From: Bacteroidetes bacterium GWA2_40_15 | GTDB taxonomy: Bacteria; Bacteroidota; Bacteroidia; Bacteroidales; VadinHA17 | Reading direction: 5' to 3' | Assembly (NCBI GenBank): GCA_001768195.1 | Contig: MENI01000030.1 | Span: forward strand, 32,168 to 96,167 | Length of the DNA: 64,000 bases | Part shown: positions 1 through 8,655 of the stretch, piece after piece | Numbering within the stretch: position 1 is the first letter of the stretch | Layout of the letters: each line of letters opens with the position of its first letter | The notes under the pieces: generated by a model | The model's input: only the letters and a program-made list of their open reading frames with translations | Told to the model about the DNA's origin: nothing | Databases searched by the model: none | Position numbers and translations under genes: made by a program

Positions 1-767
1 AAAAAATTAAAGCACCTGCATTCGATGACATAGTCTTCGAATCAAGGAATAAGGAATACGGAGCTTACCGACTGCGTAAGAGATATAATCGAAATGTAGC
101 AATATCTATCCTTGTAGGTACTATTATTATTGCATCAGCAATCATTACTCCTTACCTTAGTGCAAAAGCTGCTGATAATGCAGCTAAGCGTGCGGAAAGA
201 CAAGTGGAAATCAAGATGGAGAACCTGGACCAGCCAAACGAGACTGTTGCTCCTCCTCCACCTCCTCCTCCTCCTCCGGCAGACGTTATACAACAAGCTA
301 AATATGTTCCTCCTGTAGTTGTCGACTCTGTCAAGCCTGAAGAAGACATTCAGCTGATGACAGCAGATGAAGCTCAGATTGAGGTTAAGGATCAGGTAGT
401 TGAACTTGTTGCAGAAGTAAGAGAAGAGGTGCAGGAAGAAGATCCTGAAGCAACTCCATTTGTTGTGGTAGAAGAGATGCCGATGTTCCCGGGTGGTGAT
501 GCTGAACTTCTCAAGTATATTGGCGAACACACCCAGTATCCTGAAATTGCAAAGGAAAACAACATTCAGGGAAGGGTTATCGTCAGATTCTGTGTTACTT
601 CCAAAGGAGGTGTGAGCCAAGTAAGCATCCTTAAGAGTGTTGACGCGGAACTCGATAAGGAAGCTATAAGGGTTGTGAACTCACTACCGGCATTCAAACC
701 CGGAAAACAGGGTGGAAAACCTGTACCTGTGTGGTACATGGTGCCGATTACTTTCACACTTAAGTAA
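1..767 (+). CDS. tonB: Energy transducer TonB (5' end outside the window)
   Basis: The reading frame is open from base 3, so the gene begins upstream of the window; 254 residues are visible. TonB links the proton-motive force at the inner membrane, through ExbB/ExbD, to TonB-dependent outer-membrane receptors. The visible N-terminus carries the Bacteroidota signature FESRNKEYGAYRLR, then one membrane segment (about visible residues 32-55), an acidic/proline-rich periplasmic linker with a run of nine prolines, and a C-terminal TonB domain (from about MFPGGDAELLKYI to the end, with YPEIAKENNIQGRV and a closing VPITFTLK). An ATG at 204 is internal: the membrane anchor lies upstream of it in the same frame. 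A terminator follows the stop. Identification is firm; which receptors it serves cannot be told. Confidence 0.93.
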   Translation, partial: KIKAPAFDDIVFESRNKEYGAYRLRKRYNRNVAISILVGTIIIASAIITPYLSAKAADNAAKRAERQVEIKMENLDQPNETVAPPPPPPPPPADVIQQAKYVPPVVVDSVKPEEDIQLMTADEAQIEVKDQVVELVAEVREEVQEEDPEATPFVVVEEMPMFPGGDAELLKYIGEHTQYPEIAKENNIQGRVIVRFCVTSKGGVSQVSILKSVDAELDKEAIRVVNSLPAFKPGKQGGKPVPVWYMVPITFTLK

Positions 768-786
768 AATCGTTTCAGATAATTAT

Positions 787-819
787 AAAAAGGCCGGGTA
801 GAATGATCCGGCCTTTTTG
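787..819 (+). terminator. Rho-independent terminator after tonB
   Basis: An 11-bp stem (AAAAAGGCCGG at 787-797 with CCGGCCTTTTT at 808-818) closes a 10-nt loop and ends in a T run. It lies about 20 bp after the tonB stop. The A-rich left arm would also give a T run on the other strand, so it could work in both directions between the convergent tonB and threonine aldolase genes. Confidence 0.85.
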
Positions 820-826
820 TTTATTA

Positions 827-898
827 AATCTGCGAGATCAGCGGGAAATTAAATAAAAATATTTCTCCCGCAGATTACGCTGATTGGCGCAGATAATT
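827..898. repeat. Inverted repeat built of 9-bp ATCTGCG/ATCAGCG units
   Basis: The left arm (827-849) reads ATCTGCGAG ATCAGCGGG AAA. The reverse complement of the right arm (861-898) reads ATCTGCGCC, ATCAGCGTA, ATCTGCGGG, AGAAA, so the same 7-mer core recurs about every 9-10 bases on both arms, around an AT-rich centre. It fills the gap between the tonB terminator and the stop codon of the convergent aldolase gene. It looks like one copy of a dispersed intergenic repeat family, but only this copy is present in the window. Confidence 0.6.
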
Positions 899-900
899 TG

Positions 901-1941
901 TCAGAACAATTCCTTCCTTAATATTTTAATGAAGTTGTTGATGTCTTCCTCATGTGTATCCCAGCTTGTCATCAGCCGGTATTCCGATATTTTATCATTC
1001 CAGGGGTAAAAGAAATAGTGCTTTCTGATTTTTTCTGCAACCGCTGCCGGAATAATAATAAATATTCCATTCGACTGAACCGGCTGGGTGATTTTCACAT
1101 CTTTTATCTCACCTAATTTCTCAGCCATTATTTTTGCCATCCTGTTCGAATGAGATGCACACTTTTTCCAAAGGTCATTGTGGAAGTAGGCAATATACTG
1201 AGCAGAAATAAATCTCATCTTTGAAGCCAGCTGCATTCCCTGCTTCCTGATATATTTGAAATCTTCCGACAGACCAGGTTTAAGGAAACAGATTGCCTCT
1301 CCGAACATCATACCATTTTTTGTACCCCCGAATGAAAGGACATCCACTCCGGCATCGGTTGTGAATGCTTTAAAGGGCAGTCCGAGATAAACAGCTGCAT
1401 TTGCAAGTCTGGCTCCATCCATATGCAGAAACATTTTATTGGAATGAGCAAACCCGGCAATTTCTTTAATCTCATCGACACTGTAAATGGTCCCCATCTC
1501 TGTTGTCTGTGTAATTGAGATAACTTTTGGCTGTGAATGGTGTTCAAAATCAATACCATGCATATGCTTCTCAAGCATTTTGGGAGTTATCTTGCCATCA
1601 GGAGTATCTACAGTAAGCACTTTGGCTCCCATGAATTTTTCCGGAGCCCCGCATTCATCCTGATCGAGATGAGCTGTTGATGCTGTAATCACTGAGTTCC
1701 ATGACCGGGTAATGCTGGTCAGACTCAACACATTGGCGGCGGTGCCGGTGAAAACAAAGAATATTTCAGCATCACTTCCCAGCTGTTCTTTAAACACTTT
1801 ATGAGCCTGCACTGTAAAAATATCAGATCCATAGCCGGTAACGTGCCCTATATTTGCAGATATTATCTCATTAAGAATATCAGGATGAATACCTGCATTA
1901 TTATCACTTGCAAATCCCCTTTTTACAATACCTTTTTCCAT
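901..1941 (-). CDS. ltaE: Low-specificity threonine aldolase family protein
   Basis: This is a PLP-dependent fold-type I enzyme, expected to cleave L-threonine or L-allo-threonine to glycine and acetaldehyde (beta-eliminating lyase family). It has 346 residues, normal for the family. Visible motifs are RGFASDNNAG near the N-terminus, HLDQDECGAPE (about 91-101), the cofactor-binding HMDGARLANA (173-182) and SFGGTKNG, whose Lys208 should form the internal aldimine with PLP. The ATG at 1941 is the natural start. It is the last gene of a minus-strand group (symporter, small membrane protein, isomerase-like, aldolase) and lies 50 bp after the isomerase-like gene. Exact substrate preference within the family is uncertain. 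Confidence 0.88.
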   Translation of the reverse strand: MEKGIVKRGFASDNNAGIHPDILNEIISANIGHVTGYGSDIFTVQAHKVFKEQLGSDAEIFFVFTGTAANVLSLTSITRSWNSVITASTAHLDQDECGAPEKFMGAKVLTVDTPDGKITPKMLEKHMHGIDFEHHSQPKVISITQTTEMGTIYSVDEIKEIAGFAHSNKMFLHMDGARLANAAVYLGLPFKAFTTDAGVDVLSFGGTKNGMMFGEAICFLKPGLSEDFKYIRKQGMQLASKMRFISAQYIAYFHNDLWKKCASHSNRMAKIMAEKLGEIKDVKITQPVQSNGIFIIIPAAVAEKIRKHYFFYPWNDKISEYRLMTSWDTHEEDINNFIKILRKELF

Positions 1942-1991
1942 AATTGAATAAAAAGCTAAAAATCATATCTCTCAATCCTTTAGAAAACAGC

Positions 1992-3065
1992 CTACTTATT
2001 GACAATACCAGCCATAAACTCACGTGCCAGGCTAACCTGTTCATGAACAAAATCAATACCTGCAAGGGTATGATCCTTATTTAATAACGGATGACAAAGT
2101 TCAAAGGTAAAATATCCATTATACCCTATCTCATTCATTAGTTGAATGTAATGCGTATAATCGGGGTTCCTGCCGTCAGCATAATAATCAAGTACTATCG
2201 GTTTTATGACTTTGTTTTCATCACGGTAGTATTCTCCTCCGAAATGGGAATGAGCCTGAAGATTACCAATTGTTCGCACTGCATTTGCAATGTAATCCTT
2301 GTCTTGTTTCTCAAATATCGGCAAATCCAGACAAGCTTTAAGCCAGGGAGAATTTACCTCCTTTATAAGATTCAACATATCCTTCCAGTTCCTGATAAGC
2401 GGAGCATGATTTTGAAGAGCCATAACAACGCCATTTTCCTCACCTATCTTTGCAGCTTCCTTAAGACCTTCTTTTACAAAATTATACCTGGCAAGCCATG
2501 TGGCATATGGATATTGTCTCATAAATGAATAAAAACCATCATGATCATGAACAAAATCATAGGTTCCCACTCCTTCATGAATTGGAACACCCGGCCAGGC
2601 AGCAAACAGTCTTACGATCTTTGCTCCAAGGTCTTTTGCCAGCCTGGCTGTTTCGCGCACCATCAGAAGCTGACATTCCCTGTGCTCGGGGATCGGGCTT
2701 GAGAAGTCGTTGTTTGCAGCCACGCATGGAATCTCAAGGCCATATCTGGCAAGTGAGTTTTTCATCTCTCCCCTCCTGCTCTGATCAAGGTCCATCGGGT
2801 TACCCATTGGACGCTTATTATCAAGTTCAACACCATCATACCCGAATTCTTTTGCGCGTTTGCACAATTCATCAAAAGAGAGCGCTGGTCCCGGATACCA
2901 CACTCCACCATAAGATATAGAGTATAATCCAAGTTTTATCCTGCTACTTTTCTGAACACCTGATTCCTTAACATCAGGTGCCGGATTAACTGAATTTGCT
3001 ACAGTGCCAAGCATTGCTCCTCCGGCAACTGCGCCAGATGTTTCAATAAATTTCCTGCGGTTCAT
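1992..3065 (-). CDS. Exported sugar phosphate isomerase/epimerase-like TIM barrel protein
   Basis: The N-terminus MNRRKFIETSGAVAGGAM is a Tat-type signal (RRKF followed by a hydrophobic stretch), so the protein is probably exported folded. The remainder (about residues 45-350) is an AP-endonuclease-2/xylose-isomerase-like TIM barrel: GLYSISYGGVWYPG, KEFGYDGVELDNKR, the LQNHAP strand and the C-terminal GYNGYFTFELCHPL are typical metal-site regions. Members of this family isomerise or epimerise sugars; the substrate here is unknown. It sits 94 bp downstream of the small membrane gene linked to an SSS symporter, so import and conversion of a sugar or polyol is a reasonable inference. Confidence 0.82.
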   Translation of the reverse strand: MNRRKFIETSGAVAGGAMLGTVANSVNPAPDVKESGVQKSSRIKLGLYSISYGGVWYPGPALSFDELCKRAKEFGYDGVELDNKRPMGNPMDLDQSRRGEMKNSLARYGLEIPCVAANNDFSSPIPEHRECQLLMVRETARLAKDLGAKIVRLFAAWPGVPIHEGVGTYDFVHDHDGFYSFMRQYPYATWLARYNFVKEGLKEAAKIGEENGVVMALQNHAPLIRNWKDMLNLIKEVNSPWLKACLDLPIFEKQDKDYIANAVRTIGNLQAHSHFGGEYYRDENKVIKPIVLDYYADGRNPDYTHYIQLMNEIGYNGYFTFELCHPLLNKDHTLAGIDFVHEQVSLAREFMAGIVNK

Positions 3066-3159
3066 GGTTACAAGTATTAAATGAAAATTATGAATTTAGA
3101 ATTGGCATAATAATGCAAATAGTGCGCCACCTGAGACGCAAACAAGAGTACAATAATAA

Positions 3160-3360
3160 CTATGTCTTTTTCTTTCTGAGTGCAAAGAACAGCATAATAA
3201 GGCCAAAAACAAGCATCAATGCTCCCATAAACAGATTTACATTGATACCCAGAGATTTCTGATACATCTCTGCATCAGAATTAGTAACAAGACCCATTAC
3301 CGAAATTATTACACCTATAATAGTGAACATCAAACCAATAGGTATTCTTATATCTACCAT
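3160..3360 (-). CDS. Small two-helix membrane protein linked to the symporter
   Basis: A 66-residue protein with two hydrophobic helices (about 7-28 and 40-60), a short polar loop (TNSDAEMYQKSLGIN) and a basic tail RKKKT. It starts 12 bp after the symporter stop, so the two are almost surely co-transcribed. I do not recognise a named family. Small membrane partners beside SSS-type transporters are common, so an accessory subunit or stabiliser is a plausible inference but is not shown by the sequence. Confidence 0.72.
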   Translation of the reverse strand: MVDIRIPIGLMFTIIGVIISVMGLVTNSDAEMYQKSLGINVNLFMGALMLVFGLIMLFFALRKKKT

Positions 3361-3372
3361 TTTTATTCCCTC

Positions 3373-5106
3373 CTACCAAAATATTATTGTTAATATTATA
3401 CTAATCACTCCAACAAGGATTGCAAGTCCAACCGGTCTTTCAAACCATGGCAGATGGCTATCATCTAATTCGCGCGGAGTGAGAGAATACACCAGACCCT
3501 TCAAATCCGTATCAGACTTTTGCTGTTTTGTCATAAAAGTTAAGCCTACAGTAAAAGATGTACTTACTGTAAAGGCTATGATAGCAGTCCAGAAGTTCTG
3601 AGCCATTTCAACAGGATATGTGTGCAGTTGTGCAATCCATCCACCCTTAACAAGTGTGGTAGCTCCCTCAGGTACTGTAAGACCATGGTGCAGCAGTGCG
3701 AGAAGAAATCCCGCAAGAAGTCCGGTAAATGCGGCATGACCTGTTGTTCTTTTCCAGAACATACCAAGGAAAATAACCGCAAACAGAGGAGCATTTATCA
3801 TCGAAAATATGGTCTGGAGAAAATCCATTATATTTCCGAATTTACTGGCAATATAGGCTGAAGCTATGCTCAAAAGAATAACTGCTACGGTAGCTACTCT
3901 TCCAACCTTCAGATAATGCTTGCCGTCAGCTTCTTCATTACCTGTTCGGGGACGAATATAACTCTGGTATATATCATAAGTCCAAACCGTATTGAACGCT
4001 GAAACATTACCAGCCATCCCCGACATGAACGATGCCAGCAATGCTGTAATACCCAGACCGAGAACCCCTGCAGGCAGATATTGTTTTAGCAGCATAATTA
4101 TAGTATAATCATATATTGGTTTCCCTGCTGCATCTACCGGGAAGCCGGCTCTGAAATCCGGATTGTGTCCATTAAACAGAACCAGTGCTATTATGCCGGG
4201 AACAATTATCAGAAAGGGGATAAACATTTTTGGTAATGCCCCGATGAGAGGTACCTTTCTTGCTGCAGCCTTTGATTCAGCTGCAAACGCTCTCTGAACG
4301 ATCAGGAAGTTAGTACACCAATACCCGAAAGAGAGTACAAATCCAAGTCCAAACAATATTCCGAACCATTCAACTCCCAGTGGGTTTGATGAAGCCTCTC
4401 CGGCGTATTTCCAGGTTGTTGTAAAAGTATCGGCAGCATAATTATTTGCAGCTGCAACAGGTTCAAGTTTCTCCTTCAGTCCAAACCATCCTCCGACATC
4501 CTTCAGGCTCAGAAACACAAGTGGCAGCAAACCAATTACAATAATGAAAAACTGAAGAACTTCATTATATATTGCTGATGAGAGTCCTCCGAGATAGGTA
4601 TAACCAAGAACTATCAGTGCGGAAATCCACAAACTCAGGTTAAAGTCCCAGCCTAAAACATTTTCCATAAGAATAGCAAGCGCATACATTGATATTCCGG
4701 ATGCAAGAACAGTCATCAGAGCAAACAGAATTGCATTCAGTCCTCTTGTCTTTTCATCGTACCGAAGCTTAAGGAATTCAGGTACAGATCTCGCCTTTGA
4801 ACCATAATAAAATGGCATCATGAACAATGCAAGGAATATCATTGCAGGTATTGCACCTATCCAGTAAAAATGAGTTGTAAGCATGCCATACTTCATCCCT
4901 GAACCTGTCATCCCCATAACTTCAAGCGCACCAAGATTTGTTGATATAAAAGCTAAACCCGCCACCCATGCCGGCATCGACCGGCCTGCTTCAAGGAATG
5001 CATTGGCATTCTTCATAAATTTTCTAAGGAACCAGCCGATTCCCAAAACAAATAAAAAGTAGATTATCATAATCAGATAATCAATCCAATGCAACTCAAG
5101 TCTCAT
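3373..5106 (-). CDS. Sodium:solute symporter (SSS/SGLT-like family)
   Basis: A 577-residue inner-membrane transporter with about 13-14 hydrophobic helices. It opens with WIDYLIMIIYFLFVLGIGW, and GRSMPAWVAGLAFISTNLGA is the typical TM1-TM2 region of the SSS family, whose unwound TM1 contributes to the sodium and substrate sites. ALLASFMSGMAGNVSAFNT corresponds to the conserved TM8 sodium-site helix. Length and pattern fit the sugar-transporting (SGLT) branch rather than proline or pantothenate carriers. It heads a minus-strand group with a small membrane protein and a sugar isomerase-like protein, which supports a sugar or polyol substrate; the actual substrate is not determinable. Confidence 0.88.
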   Translation of the reverse strand: MRLELHWIDYLIMIIYFLFVLGIGWFLRKFMKNANAFLEAGRSMPAWVAGLAFISTNLGALEVMGMTGSGMKYGMLTTHFYWIGAIPAMIFLALFMMPFYYGSKARSVPEFLKLRYDEKTRGLNAILFALMTVLASGISMYALAILMENVLGWDFNLSLWISALIVLGYTYLGGLSSAIYNEVLQFFIIVIGLLPLVFLSLKDVGGWFGLKEKLEPVAAANNYAADTFTTTWKYAGEASSNPLGVEWFGILFGLGFVLSFGYWCTNFLIVQRAFAAESKAAARKVPLIGALPKMFIPFLIIVPGIIALVLFNGHNPDFRAGFPVDAAGKPIYDYTIIMLLKQYLPAGVLGLGITALLASFMSGMAGNVSAFNTVWTYDIYQSYIRPRTGNEEADGKHYLKVGRVATVAVILLSIASAYIASKFGNIMDFLQTIFSMINAPLFAVIFLGMFWKRTTGHAAFTGLLAGFLLALLHHGLTVPEGATTLVKGGWIAQLHTYPVEMAQNFWTAIIAFTVSTSFTVGLTFMTKQQKSDTDLKGLVYSLTPRELDDSHLPWFERPVGLAILVGVISIILTIIFW

Positions 5107-5243
5107 AATTAAAGGATTTAAGTTTTTGTTTTTGTGAAAGATACTTCAATGAGTGTTTGTGGTAAATCATACCTAGTAAAAATACATTTTATGATCGGTT
5201 TTCAAAGTAATTTGAAGTAATTTTTTGTACAGATCAGAAATAG

Positions 5244-5251
5244 TATATTTG
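5244..5251 (+). promoter_or_regulatory. Bacteroidota -7 element (TATATTTG) of truA
   Basis: Exact match to TAnnTTTG. An upstream TTTTTTG (5221-5227) can serve as the -33 element. The element ends only 4 bases before the truA start codon at 5256, which would place transcription initiation at or next to the start codon. Confidence 0.55.
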
Positions 5252-5255
5252 CTTT

Positions 5256-6020
5256 ATGATCCCTGTAAAATCGCGGTATTTTCTATTCCTGTCCTACAAG
5301 GGTACTAATTTTCACGGCTGGCAGATTCAGCCGGAAGCAGTAACTGTACAAAAAACACTGGATATTGCCTTAGGCCTGGTCCTTAAGGAAAAAATTTCCA
5401 CAACCGGAGCAGGCAGGACTGACACAGGTGTTCATGCATTGGTATTTTGTGCTCACTTTGACAGTATCAGAGAGGATCTTGCTTCGGACAATAAATTGAT
5501 TTTCAGGCTCAACAGATTGCTGCCTCCTGATATAGCAGTTAAATCACTGAAAAAAGCACATCCGGATGCCAACGCAAGATACAGTGCTATCTCAAGAACT
5601 TATGAATATCATGTTACCAGGGTCAAAGATCCCTTCACTGAAGGCTGGAGCTGGTTTATTCACGGGAATATTAATATATCAGAAATGAATGAAGCCTGCA
5701 AACTGCTTCTGAAACAATCTGATTTTACAAGTTTCAGCCGACTTCATTCAGATACTAAAACCAATATCTGTAAAATACATTCTGCCGAATGGGTTGAGAG
5801 TGGTAACAGACTGGTTTTCAAAATAAGAGCAGACCGTTTTCTCAGAAATATGGTCAGGGCAATTGTCGGAACAATGATAGATATAGGTTTTTGCAAACTT
5901 GATCTTCATGAGTTCGAAGATATTATCTTCGCAAGGGACAGATGCAGGGCCGGGAAATCAGCTCCGGCCAAAGGATTGTTTCTGACTGATATTGAATATC
6001 CTTCTGAGATTTTTATCTGA
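5256..6020 (+). CDS. truA: tRNA pseudouridine synthase A
   Basis: TruA converts uridines 38-40 of the tRNA anticodon arm to pseudouridine. The protein has 254 residues, normal for the family. The catalytic motif GAGRTDTGVHA holds the nucleophile Asp56; the N-terminal RYFLFLSYKGTNFHGWQ and the later FLRNMVRAIVGTMIDIG are also family landmarks. The ATG at 5256 is the only start that leaves the conserved first strand complete. A TATATTTG promoter element lies immediately upstream, suggesting a very short or absent mRNA leader. The next gene, nuoA, starts 119 bp further on and has a separate putative control region, so truA is probably monocistronic. Confidence 0.96.
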   Translation: MIPVKSRYFLFLSYKGTNFHGWQIQPEAVTVQKTLDIALGLVLKEKISTTGAGRTDTGVHALVFCAHFDSIREDLASDNKLIFRLNRLLPPDIAVKSLKKAHPDANARYSAISRTYEYHVTRVKDPFTEGWSWFIHGNINISEMNEACKLLLKQSDFTSFSRLHSDTKTNICKIHSAEWVESGNRLVFKIRADRFLRNMVRAIVGTMIDIGFCKLDLHEFEDIIFARDRCRAGKSAPAKGLFLTDIEYPSEIFI

Positions 6021-6040
6021 TTGCTTCTGTTTGTAAAATA

Positions 6041-6054
6041 GTGATAATTATCAC
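6041..6054. promoter_or_regulatory. Perfect 14-bp palindrome upstream of nuoA (CRP/FNR-like operator candidate)
   Basis: GTGATAATTATCAC is perfectly self-complementary and has the layout GTGA-N6-TCAC. With flanking bases it reads AGTGATAATTATCACA, one mismatch from the TGTGA-N6-TCACA pattern bound by Crp-type regulators in other bacteria. It is centred about 92 bp before the nuoA start codon. Confidence 0.45.
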
Positions 6055-6097
6055 ATAATTGATCTGTTAGTAATTTCACGATACTGAAAATAAATTT

Positions 6098-6105
6098 TAC
6101 TTTTA
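6098..6105 (+). promoter_or_regulatory. Possible -7 element (TACTTTTA) of the nuo operon
   Basis: TACTTTTA matches TAnnTTTG except for the last base and lies 35 bp before nuoA. If used, transcription would begin near 6111 and the palindrome at 6041-6054 would be centred roughly 63 bp upstream of the start site. This is a weak call. Confidence 0.3.
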
Positions 6106-6139
6106 ACGCACTTTAAATCATTTTAAATACAATATTTCT

Positions 6140-6490
6140 ATGAGTAATGAATGGTTAATTCTGTTCTTCCTGGTTGGAGCATTGTTTGTTGGTGTAGTAG
6201 TAGTCTTTGCAGGTTTTGTTGCACCAAAATCAACTAACCTTCAGAAGTTTGAGCCTTATGAATGCGGTATACCAACAGAAGGTGTTACCTGGCTTCAGTT
6301 CAATGTAGGCTACTATCTTTTTGCAATTCTATTCCTTATTTTTGCTATTGAAACTGTTCTTGTGTTTCCATGGGCAGTTGTAATGAAGGAAGTCGGGCTT
6401 ACTGCATTCATTGAGATAGTGATATTCTTTGTTATACTGGGTCTCGGGCTGCTCTATGCCTGGAAAAAACATGCTCTTGTATGGGAATAA
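6140..6490 (+). CDS. nuoA: NADH-quinone oxidoreductase subunit A
   Basis: First gene of the complex I operon. NuoA is a small membrane subunit at the junction of the hydrophilic arm and the proton-pumping arm. At 116 residues it has the expected three membrane helices (about 5-25, 60-80 and 87-108). The conserved loop between helices 1 and 2 contains [15 protein letters not shown], with the Cys-Gly of the quinone-tunnel region. The end of the gene overlaps the likely nuoB start by 10 bases, indicating translational coupling. Confidence 0.96.
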   Translation: MSNEWLILFFLVGALFVGVVVVFAGFVAPKSTNLQKFEPYECGIPTEGVTWLQFNVGYYLFAILFLIFAIETVLVFPWAVVMKEVGLTAFIEIVIFFVILGLGLLYAWKKHALVWE

Positions 6491-7041
6491 AAGGAATGAA
6501 ATATGAAGAATTCAAGGATAACGAAAGCCTTGAACTTCTCAGAGAATCAGGATCAAATGTTCTGCTCACAACAATTGATGATGTAATTAACTGGGGAAGA
6601 AAAAGTTCCCTCTGGCCGCTTACTTTTGCAACCAGTTGCTGCGGAATTGAAATGATGCAGACAGGGGCACCGCGTCATGATTTTGCACGTTTCGGAATGG
6701 AAGTATACAGAGCCAGCCCCCGTCAGGCAGATGTAATTGTTATAGCTGGTACAATTGTTAACAAGATGGCTCCGGTTCTTAAAAGATTGTACGACCAGAT
6801 GTCAGAGCCGAAGTATGTTGTTGCTATGGGTGCTTGTGCAATCTCAGGCGGTCCTTTTTTCCTGAATTCGTATAGCGTAGTAAAAGGGGTGGAACATATT
6901 ATTCCTGTTGATGTTTATGTCCCGGGCTGCCCCCCACGACCGGAGGCATTGCTTTACGGTATGCTTCAGCTTCAGCGCCTGATAGAGACTGAAAACATCA
7001 AATCACGCAAGGAGAGAACTGCAAAAAATGATTCAGAATAA
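6481..7041 (+). CDS. nuoB: NADH-quinone oxidoreductase subunit B
   Basis: NuoB carries the terminal 4Fe-4S cluster N2, which hands electrons to quinone. The four ligands are visible: the tandem cysteines in [10 protein letters not shown], the cysteine in [10 protein letters not shown] and that in [14 protein letters not shown]. The length of 186 residues is normal. The ATG at 6481 overlaps nuoA by 10 bases. A second ATG at 6496, preceded by AAAAGGA, would remove five residues and is an equally possible start. It is followed by nuoC 21 bp downstream. Confidence 0.96.
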   Translation: MGIKGMKYEEFKDNESLELLRESGSNVLLTTIDDVINWGRKSSLWPLTFATSCCGIEMMQTGAPRHDFARFGMEVYRASPRQADVIVIAGTIVNKMAPVLKRLYDQMSEPKYVVAMGACAISGGPFFLNSYSVVKGVEHIIPVDVYVPGCPPRPEALLYGMLQLQRLIETENIKSRKERTAKNDSE

Positions 7042-7062
7042 TTCCCGGAAACCTAGATAGAA

Positions 7063-7518
7063 ATGGATAAAACTCAACTTGGAGATTTTGTTAAATCTCT
7101 TAAGCCGGATGCAACTGTAATTGAAGGGAAACAATACACTGAAGTTACCGTTGCTGATACCGATCTCCATTCCCTTGCAAAAAAACTCAGGGAAAGTGAG
7201 GAAACATGGCTTGATTTTCTTGTCTGCCTTACAGGAGTTGACTACGGCGATAATTTTGGAGTAATTTATCATCTAAAGTCAACAAAGCACGGACATATGA
7301 TAGTGCTTAAGACAAGAACTTCAGAGAGGGAAAAACCTGTCCTTAATTCAGTCTGTGATATCTGGAAGGGCGCTGAATTTCATGAAAGAGAGGTATTTGA
7401 TCTTCTGGGTGTCAAATTCAATAATCATCCGGATCTGAGAAGGCTTTTTCTTGACAGCTCCTGGGGCTTTCCTCTCAGAAAAGACTATGTGGATGATATA
7501 AATATTGTCAGCAAATAA
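7063..7518 (+). CDS. nuoC: NADH-quinone oxidoreductase subunit C
   Basis: NuoC (30-kDa subunit) is a structural part of the quinone-binding module beside NuoB and NuoD. The protein has 151 residues. Family landmarks are the LVCLTGVDYGD strand and the C-terminal signature WKGAEFHEREVFDLLGVKFNNHPDLRRLFL followed by PLRKDY. It is separate from nuoD here, whereas many Bacteroides relatives and enterobacteria have a fused nuoCD gene. Only 2 bp separate its stop from the nuoD start. Confidence 0.95.
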   Translation: MDKTQLGDFVKSLKPDATVIEGKQYTEVTVADTDLHSLAKKLRESEETWLDFLVCLTGVDYGDNFGVIYHLKSTKHGHMIVLKTRTSEREKPVLNSVCDIWKGAEFHEREVFDLLGVKFNNHPDLRRLFLDSSWGFPLRKDYVDDINIVSK

Positions 7519-7520
7519 CT

Positions 7521-8645
7521 ATGGAAGAGATTATAAAGGAAGTTGTCATTGGCGAACAGGAGGAGTATGTTATTAATATGGGTCCCCAGCACCCGTCAAC
7601 ACATGGTGTTTTAAGACTCGTTGTTTCCCTGAAGGGAGAGATTGTAAAAAATGTTGAACCACATATCGGATACATACACAGAGGCATTGAAAAGATGTGT
7701 GAAAGCATCACCTATACTCAGATCATACATCTTACAGACAGGATGGATTACCTCTCTGCAATGATGAACAATGAAGCCGTCTGCCTTGCAGTGGAAAAAG
7801 CACTGGAGGTTGAAATCCCTGACAGGATAAAGATCATCAGGACCATAATGTCTGAACTTTCACGTATCCAGTCACATCAGCTCTTCTGGGCATCGTTCGG
7901 CATGGACCTGGGTGGGCAGACCTGCTTCTTTTACGGCCTGCGCGACAGGGAAAAAGTACTTGATATATTTGAAGAAACGACCGGTGGCAGAATGATAGTA
8001 AGCTATAATTGCCCCGGAGGTCTTATGTACGATATTCATCCTAACTTCCGGAAAAGAGTAAAGGAATTCATAAAATATTTCAGGGGAGTTCTGTGGGAGT
8101 ATGATGCTATCCTTACAGGTAACGTCATTTTCCGTGAACGAAGTATCGGAATTGGGACACTCTCCCTTGAAGATGCTATTTCCTACGGTATAACAGGACC
8201 TTCAGGAAGAGCATCTGGTTTCTCATGCGATATAAGGAAACATGAACCATATAGTGCCTACGACAGAGTTCAATTCAATGAAGTTCTTTATAATGAAGGC
8301 GATACATACCACAGGTACCTGGCCAGAATAGAAGAAATGAGAGAATCGATGAGTATTATTGACCAGCTCATTGATAATATACCTGAAGGCCCATACTTTG
8401 TGAAAATGAAACCGGTTATCAAGCTACCTGAAGGGGAATACTTCCAGAGAGTGGAGACAGCCCGAGGAGAGCTTGATGTTTTTATTATCAGTGACGGGAA
8501 CAAGAATCCGTACAGGGTGAAATTCAGATCACCAAACTTTGTAAATCTCGGCGTTTTGAATCACATCACGAAGGATTTTAAGATTGCCGACCTTATTGCC
8601 ATTGCCGGTTCACTCGATTTTGTGATCCCGGATATAGACAGGTAG
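7521..8645 (+). CDS. nuoD: NADH-quinone oxidoreductase subunit D
   Basis: NuoD (49-kDa subunit) forms the quinone pocket together with NuoB. It has 374 residues. The signature NMGPQHPSTHGVLRL contains the quinone-head histidine region; HIGYIHRGIEKM and DRMDYLSAMMNNEA are further family blocks, and it ends normally with IAIAGSLDFVIPDIDR. The gene stops at 8645. In 14-subunit operons nuoE, nuoF and nuoG follow here; instead a 240-bp non-coding gap filled with 7-bp repeats leads straight to nuoH. Confidence 0.96.
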   Translation: MEEIIKEVVIGEQEEYVINMGPQHPSTHGVLRLVVSLKGEIVKNVEPHIGYIHRGIEKMCESITYTQIIHLTDRMDYLSAMMNNEAVCLAVEKALEVEIPDRIKIIRTIMSELSRIQSHQLFWASFGMDLGGQTCFFYGLRDREKVLDIFEETTGGRMIVSYNCPGGLMYDIHPNFRKRVKEFIKYFRGVLWEYDAILTGNVIFRERSIGIGTLSLEDAISYGITGPSGRASGFSCDIRKHEPYSAYDRVQFNEVLYNEGDTYHRYLARIEEMRESMSIIDQLIDNIPEGPYFVKMKPVIKLPEGEYFQRVETARGELDVFIISDGNKNPYRVKFRSPNFVNLGVLNHITKDFKIADLIAIAGSLDFVIPDIDR

Positions 8646-8655
8646 GATGAAGAAG

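Noticed and set aside
135-620. 161-codon minus-strand open frame
   Set aside because: Antisense to tonB; its Arg run is the reverse of the polyproline codons.
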